Below are positions 8,088-14,877 of a DNA stretch of 64,000 bases, one piece after another. This DNA comes from JAJPJE01 sp963848375 (GTDB lineage: Bacteria; Acidobacteriota; Terriglobia; Terriglobales; Acidobacteriaceae), in assembly GCA_963848375.1 (NCBI GenBank), contig CAWKDK010000024.1, positions 1 through 64,000 on the forward strand, written 5' to 3'. The translations under genes were made by a program, and so were the position numbers. The notes beneath the pieces are model-generated. The model saw only the letters and a list, made by a program, of their open reading frames with translations. It had not been told where the DNA came from and did not search any database. The first letter of the stretch is position 1. Each line of letters starts with the position of its first letter.

Positions 8088-8726
8088 ATGATTCCCAGCA
8101 TCGACTCCTTCATAGATCGTTTCGTATACGACATCGAGCAACGTCTAATGAGCTTGTTGGACGGACTGAGAGAGGACCTGATCCACCCTGATCCGCTCAT
8201 CGCCGGGGCCGCCATTAAAAAAGCGGAGAAGGTGCTGTCTTGGTTGTGTGCCTCTTCCCAGATGCCGGATGACGAGCGTCTTCGCATTCTCGCAGAAAAG
8301 ATTGGAGACATGTCTGTCGAAGATCGATTCGCAGCTTTAAAAGCAGGACTCCAGAAGCCCACCGGTAAACCAGGTCGTCGGCGTGAACGTGGACCAGATG
8401 CAGTGCGTGCTTTCACCCTGTATCTCAGGACGGACAAAACATGGCGGCAGATCGCGTATGAAGTTAACGGGCCATGTGGTCACGAATGTCCCGCTTGCGG
8501 AGATATGCCGCGTTTACCGCATACCTATCTCGGAATTAGGGGTCGTAAGAAGCGATCAAAATGTCCTGACTGCGGCTATACGCTCAGAAAAGAAGCGCAG
8601 AAGCAACGAGTGTGCTTCGAATGCGCGGATGCGTTACGGAGCGTAGTGGGAGAACTTGAGAAATTTCTCCGTGACGAAGGCGTGTATCCCACCGTGCCAC
8701 GCCGTTTTGAACCTGCCTTGCAGTAA
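8088..8726 (+). CDS. Cys-rich putative zinc-binding protein
   Basis: 212 residues, intact. The N-terminal half is helical and acidic (SFIDRFVYDIEQRLMSLLDG…), the middle basic (GKPGRRRERGPDAVRAFTLY). The C-terminal third has clustered Cys pairs: CGHECPACG at about 128-136, CPDCG at about 160-164 and CFECA near 178. Such pairs usually bind zinc. Phrases such as TDKTWRQIAYEVNG hint at DNA-element biology, but no family is recognised. It heads a co-oriented run (HTH, primase, Xis-like, integrase), so it is likely part of the mobile element's core. Confidence 0.6.
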   Translation: MIPSIDSFIDRFVYDIEQRLMSLLDGLREDLIHPDPLIAGAAIKKAEKVLSWLCASSQMPDDERLRILAEKIGDMSVEDRFAALKAGLQKPTGKPGRRRERGPDAVRAFTLYLRTDKTWRQIAYEVNGPCGHECPACGDMPRLPHTYLGIRGRKKRSKCPDCGYTLRKEAQKQRVCFECADALRSVVGELEKFLRDEGVYPTVPRRFEPALQ

Positions 8727-8799
8727 AGGACTGGTTGTTATACCCCTGGAGAAATCTAGTTTTCCCTCCACATTTGTAGTTCCCTCCGAATGTAGAACA

Positions 8800-9042
8800 A
8801 TGGTTATGCTCAAAACAAAGAAGTTTTCAGCGCAGCCAGTCGTTCCCATTGCGCTCAATTTAAAACGTCAATACAGCAGGAAAGAAGCAGCAGATATTCT
8901 TTCCCTTCCCCTCCACGCAATCGACAACCTGATTACAGACAAACAGCTTCCCGTGCGCCGGGTAGAGCGTCGCATACTCATCAGTGGTCATGCACTAGCG
9001 CAGTTTATGAAGCGCGACCACCAAACGAGGGATGTCCAGTGA
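8800..9042 (+). CDS. Small HTH DNA-binding protein
   Basis: 80 residues. The centre (YSRKEAADILSLPLHAIDNL, then a basic wing RRVERRILISGHALAQFM) is a MerR/excisionase-type winged HTH. ATG 8800 or 8806 is a better start than the long upstream extension, which has no coding character. Its stop codon overlaps the GTG start of the primase gene (GTGA overlap at 9039-9042), indicating translational coupling. Probably an element-encoded regulator or excisionase. Confidence 0.65.
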   Translation: MVMLKTKKFSAQPVVPIALNLKRQYSRKEAADILSLPLHAIDNLITDKQLPVRRVERRILISGHALAQFMKRDHQTRDVQ

Positions 9043-10276
9043 GCACCGACGTGAAGCTCCGTGCGGCCTTGGGGTATGCCAAACGTGGGTGGCACGTGAT
9101 TCCACTCCATGCGCCGGTAGGCGGTGGATGAGCTGCAAGAATTCAGATTGTACTTCTGTCGGTAAACATCCCCGTACTCGAAACGGGTCGGATGATGCAA
9201 CCATCGATGAAACGCAGATTCGGACATGGTGGGCGCGGTGGCCTCACGCAAATATCGGTATCCTCACCGGCGCTGAATCCGGTCTCGTGGTTCTGGACGT
9301 GGACAACAAGAACGGGAAGAACGGTAGCGAGAACTTGGCAAAGCTTGCTGCTGAATGCGGAGGGTTGCCTGACACACTCACCGCGGTTACCGGCACGGGA
9401 AAGCATTTGTTCTTCGACCACCCAGGCGTGCCGGTGAAGAACGGAGTCAGCGGCATTGCAGATGGCGTGGATGTCCGTGCAGAGCGGGGATATGTAGTAG
9501 TGGAACCATCATTACATGCGAATGGTAACCGGTATGTCTTCGAAGACATCGACCAGCCGCTTGCAGAGTTGCCAACGTGGTTGCTGGACCGTATGACTGG
9601 GACGGTGAAAGCCGCAGTACAGAAGGGGCCACAGCCCAATGCGTTCAACGAAGCCCCAGTGATCCTTGAAGGAAGTCGCAACGACACGCTCTATAGGTTG
9701 GGATGCAGCCTTAGAGGGCAACACGCCATGGAAAGCGATCAGATTCTTGCGATCTTGTTGGAGTACAACTCAGCGAAGTGCGATCCACCGCTGGAGGACT
9801 CGGAGGTTTCGGCCATAGTAGAAAGTGTCTGCAATCATCCCGCTGAACTGGGGCCGAACAAGTCCGCCAAACGGCTCGACCTGAATCCACTGTACTGGTT
9901 TCAGTTCAACACGCGAGAGTGGTTTGCTGACCAGAACCTGGCGATCATGACCGATTGCCAAACCGGCTGGTACATCAGGCTGAAGGCGTTTGCCTGGGAC
10001 GGTGGCGGCTTCTTGCCTCACGATATGGACAAGCTTTGGAAGTTGGCAAAAGCGAAGTCGAAGAAAGCCTTTGAACGAGACTGCAAATTAGTTCTGGGCG
10101 AATACCAGAAGGTCACGGTTAATGGCGAACCGAAGCTGAAACATGCTGTCATGGCTGCTCGTTACGCAGACACGCTTGAGTCCTGGCTGAAGAAGAAGGA
10201 AGCCGGTGATGCAAGCAAAGCAGCGAAACTCGCGAAGCTGCAATCGGGCCAGCCAGCATCAGCAATGGTCCAATAG
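9039..10276 (+). pseudogene. Prim-Pol type primase, N-terminal frameshift
   Basis: GTG 9039 starts STDVKLRAALGYAKRGWHVI, the canonical N-terminus of bifunctional primase-polymerase (Prim-Pol) proteins, but this frame stops at about 9129. The next frame continues correctly (MSCKNSDCTSVGKHPRTRNG, WWARWPHANIGILTGAESGL, then VVLDVDNKNG with the catalytic D-x-D) through a PriCT-like region (SRNDTLYRLGCSLRG…, …SEVSAIVESVCNHP) to 10276. One frameshift near 9120-9130 separates the halves; all other expected parts are present. The role would be priming replication of the mobile element. Truncated proteins of this class also occur in phage satellites. A programmed shift is possible but no slippery site is evident. 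Confidence 0.75.
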
Positions 10277-10360
10277 CTCGTAACGCATCACAACTTCCTA
10301 ATGCACTTCAGGCACTAAACTGGCTCACCTTGCAGCAATGTTGGGTGGGCCAATGACAAG

Positions 10361-10380
10361 GGGCGGTACGTGTGACGCCC
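10361..10380 (+). repeat. 20-bp hairpin repeat, copy 1
   Basis: GGGCGGTACG-N4-ACGCCC, a GGGCG/CGCCC stem around a 10-nt loop. It differs from the copy at 10634-10653 only in the four central bases (TGTG versus CGAA). Both copies follow ACAA-G and lie in the spacer between primase and integrase, a likely place for replication or excision sites. The rest of 10277-10462 has no visible gene. Confidence 0.6.
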
Positions 10381-10462
10381 TTGGCGCGACGGCTCTCCGC
10401 TGTAACAAAGCGCGGCTCTCCGTTGTGCCAACGCGAATGATCGCGAAGACTCCAAGGCTTAA

Positions 10463-10579
10463 TTGAAAATTTCCAATGAACAGGCATACGAACTCTACGT
10501 TCGCTACTGCCAGACTGTTTGCGTAAAACCAGCAAGCTTTCCGACCTGGTTGGCGCTCACCGAATATCTCTTTAAGTAA
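10463..10579 (+). CDS. Possible 38-residue ORF
   Basis: A TTG start at 10463 would give KISNEQAYELYVRYCQTVCV followed by KPASFPTWLALTEYLFK, then TAA. The composition is protein-like and the frame lies between the two hairpin repeats. No strong ribosome-binding site and no family; it may be real or the fragment of a decayed gene. Confidence 0.3.
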   Translation: MKISNEQAYELYVRYCQTVCVKPASFPTWLALTEYLFK

Positions 10580-10633
10580 AACAGCATTACTAACCTAGAA
10601 GCGGCCAGCTATCACAGTGACCGCTATAAACAA

Positions 10634-10653
10634 GGGCGGTACGCGAAACGCCC
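10634..10653 (+). repeat. 20-bp hairpin repeat, copy 2
   Basis: Second copy of the GGGCGGTACG-N4-ACGCCC hairpin described at 10361-10380, about 270 bp away in the same orientation, about 390 bp upstream of the integrase start. Identical outside the four central loop bases. Confidence 0.6.
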
Positions 10654-10742
10654 CGTCGCTTTGACTGCATCACCGCCGTTCACCCAGAGCGAGATGCGGG
10701 CAAGCGCCGATGGCGGGCCTGAACAGTCCGCATAACATATAG

Positions 10743-11024
10743 GCAAAGAGTAAAATCATAATCGCAATTCTTCAACTAAAGCTGTACGTACCAGTTTGTG
10801 AAGGCTCTGCCCTACTTCCATTTGAACCACTACTAGACGATGAATCAGCAGCGCGGCTTCTTGGCGGCGTGCACATTAAGACCTTGCAGCGGTGGGCACG
10901 AAACGGTGAGATTCCATCTTTCCGCATCGGTCGCTATTGGCGTTATCGTGCCAGCCAGATCGACGCTTGGCTTCAGTCACAGTCCGCGCTACATTCTGAA
11001 GGCCAACCCGTCCGCGTGAGCTAA
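10743..11024 (+). CDS. Xis-like helix-turn-helix protein, start unresolved
   Basis: The frame is open from a TAG at 10740-10742 to TAA 11022-11024. It encodes LLDDESAARLLGGVHIKTLQ followed by RWARNGEIPSFRIGRYWRYR and a DAWL helix, the classic excisionase/helix_turn_helix_17 fold. There is no ATG, GTG or TTG before the domain; only ATT (10767) or CTG (10782) are available. The gene may use a rare start or have lost its 5' end. It lies 11 bp before the integrase and shares its strand, the usual xis-int arrangement. Confidence 0.6.
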   Translation, partial: AKSKIIIAILQLKLYVPVCEGSALLPFEPLLDDESAARLLGGVHIKTLQRWARNGEIPSFRIGRYWRYRASQIDAWLQSQSALHSEGQPVRVS

Positions 11025-11035
11025 GGAGAAATCAA

Positions 11036-12154
11036 TTGTTCAAGCGGACCCGATACCAGGGAGGATGTCTTACACGCGAAAGGCGCAAGACCGGACCTGC
11101 TGTCTGGATTTTCAGGTGGCGGGATGCCGAAAAGGTGCAGCGCAAACTGTTGGTCGGTACAGTTGAAGAGTACCGAACCAAAGCAGCAGCTCTGAAAGCG
11201 GTCGAACATCTTCGCGTAACCATTAACAATGAAATCCGTTCACCCCGAACAGTCGCTGAGTTGATTGCTCACTACGCTGAGAAAGAGCTAAGCGAAAGTT
11301 CAGGCAAGGCGTACTCAACCCGCCATGTTTATGGCAGCTATCTACGCAATTGGATACGGCCACACTGGGGAGAACGATCCTTATCGGGTGTGAAGTCGAT
11401 AGCAGTTGAGGAATGGCTTGGCAGTCTCGATCTGGAGAACGGAACAAAGGCAAAGATTCGGAACATCATGAGTGCGCTTTTCAATCACGCAATGCGGCAT
11501 GAGTGGACTGACAAGAATCCCATCTCTCTCGTGCGGCAGAGCGCGAAGCGAAAGCGCATCCCAGAGGTTCTGGATGTAAACGAACTGAAGAAGCTTTTAT
11601 CCGAACTGAACGAGCCTTACCGCACAATGGTGTTCCTGGCAGCGACTACAGGACTTCGCGTCAGTGAACTCCTGGCTTTAAAGTGGCAAGACTTTGATTG
11701 CGAGAAGCTGGAAATCAGACTTACCCGCGCCATTGTTCATCAGGTGGTTGGGGAGATGAAGACCGAAGCGTCTCGCAAGCCCATTCCGTTAGACACAGGC
11801 TTGGCAGAAGTGTTGATGGATTGGCGAAGTTGCACACCGTACAGCCACCCTGATGATTGGGTTTTTGCGTCACCAGAGATGGACGGAGCACAGCCCTACT
11901 GGCCTGACAGTGCGCTACGAAAGGTCGTGCGCCCTGCCGCTGCCAGAGCTGGTATCACGAAGCACATCGGATGGCATACTTTTCGCCACACCTACGGAAC
12001 AATCCTGAAGGCCAATGGTGAAGACGTAAAGACGGTGCAAGAAGAGTTGCGACACGCGAACAGCCGGATAACGCTGGACACGTACACGCAAGCGGTAACT
12101 TCGGCGAGACGTGCGGCACAAGGAAAGGTTGTTCAGATGATTCAAGCTTCTTAG
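11036..12154 (+). CDS. int: Tyrosine recombinase / integrase
   Basis: 372 residues, intact. The N-terminal part (to ~65) is an arm-binding-like region, followed by a SAM-like core-binding domain (~75-165) and the catalytic domain. The catalytic set is visible: Arg in TTGLRVSELLALKW, Lys in the KTEASRKPIP strand, HTFRH (His-x-x-Arg), LRHAN (His) and the Tyr nucleophile in TLDTYTQ. The TTG start at 11036 is supported by AAGGAGAA 5 bases upstream. The gene points toward the 3' end of tRNA-Val 69 bp downstream, the typical layout for an element integrated at a tRNA 3' end. It probably drives integration and excision of the island to its left. Confidence 0.93.
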   Translation: MFKRTRYQGGCLTRERRKTGPAVWIFRWRDAEKVQRKLLVGTVEEYRTKAAALKAVEHLRVTINNEIRSPRTVAELIAHYAEKELSESSGKAYSTRHVYGSYLRNWIRPHWGERSLSGVKSIAVEEWLGSLDLENGTKAKIRNIMSALFNHAMRHEWTDKNPISLVRQSAKRKRIPEVLDVNELKKLLSELNEPYRTMVFLAATTGLRVSELLALKWQDFDCEKLEIRLTRAIVHQVVGEMKTEASRKPIPLDTGLAEVLMDWRSCTPYSHPDDWVFASPEMDGAQPYWPDSALRKVVRPAAARAGITKHIGWHTFRHTYGTILKANGEDVKTVQEELRHANSRITLDTYTQAVTSARRAAQGKVVQMIQAS

Positions 12155-12193
12155 GCGCGGGGGAATTGTTCCCATCTGTTCCCACGTCAGGAC

Positions 12194-12209
12194 TAGCTCA
12201 GTTGGTAAG
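12194..12209 (+). other. tRNA D-arm-like fragment between int and tRNA-Val
   Basis: TAGCTCAGTTGGTAAG on the plus strand matches a tRNA D-arm, and nearly matches the D-arm of the adjacent tRNA-Val, which lies on the opposite strand. It does not continue into a full tRNA. It may be a relic of an earlier tRNA or an attachment-site scar. Confidence 0.4.
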
Positions 12210-12222
12210 TTATTGAAAGAAA

Positions 12223-12299
12223 TGGTAGGCACGAGGAGACTCGAACTCCTGACCTCTACCGTGTCAAGGTAGCGCTCTAACCAACTGAGCTACGCGCCT
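12223..12299 (-). tRNA. tRNA-Val (GAC anticodon)
   Basis: Reading the minus strand, the 7-bp acceptor AGGCGCG pairs with CGTGCCT (one G-T). A D-arm (TAGCTCAGTTGG…), anticodon stem CTACC/GGTAG with loop TTGACAC (anticodon GAC, valine), and a T-arm AGGAG-TTCGAGT-CTCCT follow. Discriminator A and an encoded CCA end at 12223. All arms fold. The 3' end faces the integrase, so this is the likely attachment site of the island. Confidence 0.95.
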
Positions 12300-12486
12300 A
12301 CAGAGATTCCATTTTAACATTCGCCGCCCTCCCCGCAAATTTCCTCTGAAACGCCAGTCCCTTCCGAACTTCCCAACACCCCCATTAAGAATTATTAAGT
12401 CTGGAGCGCCCTACCCCGCTACCACTTACAAAACCGATTTTGCCCTGTATATTGAGCAGATATCGCTGGTGGTCGAGGTTATACAC

Positions 12487-14802
12487 ATGCTGAAGCACCG
12501 CTTCTTCGGCGTTCGATTTTTTGGCATTATGCTTCTCTCTCTGCTCTCATTGGTCGTGAACCTCCAGGCTCAATCGGGTTCTCCCGCCCTGAACGACTCC
12601 AAACTTGATACGCGCGTGAACGCTCTTCTCCATCAGATGACGCTAGAAGAGAAAATCGGTCAGCTCGTTCAGTATTCAGCCGGATCTCCAACCGGTCCGG
12701 GCACCGGACGCGGCGACTATCCAGACATGATCGCCAAGGGTGGCATCGGTTCCCTCTTCAACCTGACTGGCGCGCGTGAAGTTAACGCCATGCAGAAGAT
12801 CGCCGTCGAGAAGTCCCGTCTTCATATTCCCCTCATTTTTGGTCTCGACGTGATCCACGGATACCGCACCACGTTCCCAGTACCTCTTGGCATGTCAGCC
12901 ACCTGGAACCCCGCCTTGGTCGAGAAAGCCGCTCGTGTCGCGGCCGTTGAAGCCAGCAGTGAAGGCGTGCGCTGGACCTTCTCTCCCATGGTCGATATCG
13001 CTCGCGATGCTCGCTGGGGACGCATAATCGAAGGCAACGGAGAGGATACTTATCTCGGCCAAGCCATGGCGCGTGCATATGTACGCGGCTATCAGGGCGC
13101 AAATCTTCAGGATCCCTCCTCCATCCTCGCCTGCGTGAAGCACTATGTTGCGTATGGCGCAGCAGAAGGTGGACGCGACTACAACACCGTCGACATTTCG
13201 GATCGCAGTCTCCGTCAGGTTTATCTCCCGCCCTTCAAAGCAGCCGTCGATAGCGGCGCCGCTACCGTCATGAGCGCCTTCGACGATCTGCAGGGCGTTC
13301 CCTCTAGCGCCAATCCTTATACCCTGACCCAGATTCTTCGCGGCGAATGGGGATTTCGCGGATTTGTCGTGAGTGACTGGAACTCCGTCGGCGAACTGGT
13401 TCCTCAAGGTGTCGCACTCGATCCGGCAATGGCTGCGCGGAAGGCGCTCACCGCCGGCGTCGATATGGACATGGAGAGCAATTCCTACGCAACCACATTG
13501 CTCCAGCAGGTGAAGTCGGGTCAGGTTCCCCAGTCGGTCGTAGACGAAGCCGTTCGCCGCATCCTGCGCGTCAAATTCGCCATGGGGTTATTCGAACATC
13601 CCTACTCCGACGAAGCGAAGAGTCCCATCACCACTCTCGATCCTGAACACGTTGCCGCAACACGAGCGGTTGCTGAGGAATCGTTCGTTCTACTGAAGAA
13701 TGATGCCGCGAATGGCGCGCCTGTCCTTCCTCTTGCGAGCAGTGTTAAAACCGTCGCGCTCGTCGGACCTCTCGCCGATGACGCCGCAAACATGTTGGGT
13801 TCATGGTCAACAAAAGGTGACGCAAAGGACGTGGTCACGTTGCGCAAAGCCCTTTCCGATCGCCTCGACCAATCGCAAGGCAAGCTTCTGTATGCGAAGG
13901 GAACGGACATTCTGAGCACCTCCGACAGCGGTTTTGCAGAAGCCGTCTCTGCCGCGCGTCAGGCCGATGTCGTAATCGCAGCCCTTGGCGAAGATGCCGG
14001 CTTAATGACCGGTGAAGCCGCATCACGCGCGCACCTGGACCTACCGGGTAATCAGCAGCAGCTTTTACAGGCAATCGCGGCCACCGGCAAACCGGTCGTA
14101 CTCATCGTCTTCAGTGGACGTCCGCTGACATTGAATTGGGAAGCCGCGCACATTCCCGCCATCGTCGAAGCATGGTTCCCCGGCATTCAGGCTGGACCCG
14201 CGCTGGTGCGCACTCTGTTCGGTGACGTGAACCCCAGTGGCCGTCTCACAACCACTTTTCCTCGCTCCGTTGGCCAGGAACCCCTCTATTACAACGCGAT
14301 GAACACTGGCCGACCGGCAGATGACGTTGATCTCACGCGGCCGCCGAACAATTCCGGCGAAAAATACCGATCGCGCTATATCGACGAACAGAATTCTCCG
14401 CTGTTCCCCTTCGGCTATGGACTTTCCTATACGAAATTCCAATATTCGTCGCCGTCTTTGAGCGCTCAATCGTTAACGGCAACCTCACTTAACAGTGGAT
14501 CGTCGGCGCTCACCGTCTCCGCCGAGATCAAGAACTCGGGCTCTCGCGCCGGAAGCGAGGTCGTGCAACTCTATATCCGCCAGATTGGGACCAGCGTTAC
14601 TCGCCCCGTTCGCGAGCTCAAAGGCTTTCAGAAAATCAGCCTTGCGCCCGGCGAGTCAAAGAAAGTCGAGTTCAAACTCGGCAAAGACGAACTCGCTTTC
14701 TGGAATATCGACATGAAGAACGTCGTCGAGCCTGCAAAGGTCACCGTGTGGATCGGCCCGAACTCGGCAGAAGGTTCAGCGGCGCAGTTCACAATTAACT
14801 AG
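12487..14802 (+). CDS. bglX: Secreted GH3 beta-glucosidase
   Basis: 771 residues from ATG 12487 (GAGG 8 bases upstream; a GTG at 12469 is in frame but less likely). It has a Sec signal peptide (GIMLLSLLSLVVNLQAQS), then the GH3 N-terminal barrel (TLEEKIGQLVQYS, KHYVAYGAAEGGRDYN) with the nucleophile Asp in VVSDWNSV, the GH3 C-terminal domain (EESFVLLKND…, acid/base region around GEDAGLMTGEAAS) and a fibronectin type III-like end (GSEVVQLYIRQ…RELKGFQKISL). It hydrolyses terminal beta-glucosides of oligosaccharides in the periplasm. It lies just outside the island and ends in a shared hairpin with the convergent kinase gene. Confidence 0.95.
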   Translation: MLKHRFFGVRFFGIMLLSLLSLVVNLQAQSGSPALNDSKLDTRVNALLHQMTLEEKIGQLVQYSAGSPTGPGTGRGDYPDMIAKGGIGSLFNLTGAREVNAMQKIAVEKSRLHIPLIFGLDVIHGYRTTFPVPLGMSATWNPALVEKAARVAAVEASSEGVRWTFSPMVDIARDARWGRIIEGNGEDTYLGQAMARAYVRGYQGANLQDPSSILACVKHYVAYGAAEGGRDYNTVDISDRSLRQVYLPPFKAAVDSGAATVMSAFDDLQGVPSSANPYTLTQILRGEWGFRGFVVSDWNSVGELVPQGVALDPAMAARKALTAGVDMDMESNSYATTLLQQVKSGQVPQSVVDEAVRRILRVKFAMGLFEHPYSDEAKSPITTLDPEHVAATRAVAEESFVLLKNDAANGAPVLPLASSVKTVALVGPLADDAANMLGSWSTKGDAKDVVTLRKALSDRLDQSQGKLLYAKGTDILSTSDSGFAEAVSAARQADVVIAALGEDAGLMTGEAASRAHLDLPGNQQQLLQAIAATGKPVVLIVFSGRPLTLNWEAAHIPAIVEAWFPGIQAGPALVRTLFGDVNPSGRLTTTFPRSVGQEPLYYNAMNTGRPADDVDLTRPPNNSGEKYRSRYIDEQNSPLFPFGYGLSYTKFQYSSPSLSAQSLTATSLNSGSSALTVSAEIKNSGSRAGSEVVQLYIRQIGTSVTRPVRELKGFQKISLAPGESKKVEFKLGKDELAFWNIDMKNVVEPAKVTVWIGPNSAEGSAAQFTIN

Positions 14803-14811
14803 CAAAGTCTT

Positions 14812-14873
14812 GCCGCGGATTTCACGGATTTTCATCGGAAATCTAAAATACGTAATCCGTGAGATCCGTGGCC
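14812..14873. terminator. Long inverted repeat between convergent genes
   Basis: CCGCGGATTTCACGGATTTT (14812-14831) is nearly the reverse complement of AATCCGTGAGATCCGTGG (14854-14871). It lies between the convergent bglX and kinase genes and could act as a bidirectional terminator. The right arm is a dispersed repeat: ATCCGTGAGATCCGTGGCC occurs identically at 59396-59414. Confidence 0.6.
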
Positions 14874-14877
14874 GCCT

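Noticed and set aside
7880..8191. 103-codon open frame on the plus strand
   Set aside because: Runs about 100 bases into the better-supported Cys-rich gene in another frame, has no good ribosome-binding site, and its end is Arg/His-rich shadow sequence.
9115..9131. Programmed ribosomal frameshift in the primase
   Set aside because: No slippery heptamer or downstream stem is evident; simple decay or error is more likely given the neighbouring broken genes.
1919..10276. All island frameshifts as pure sequencing error
   Set aside because: Not excluded, but the ribosomal region in the same sequence is free of frameshifts and several sites have two indels plus substitutions close together, which fits decay better.
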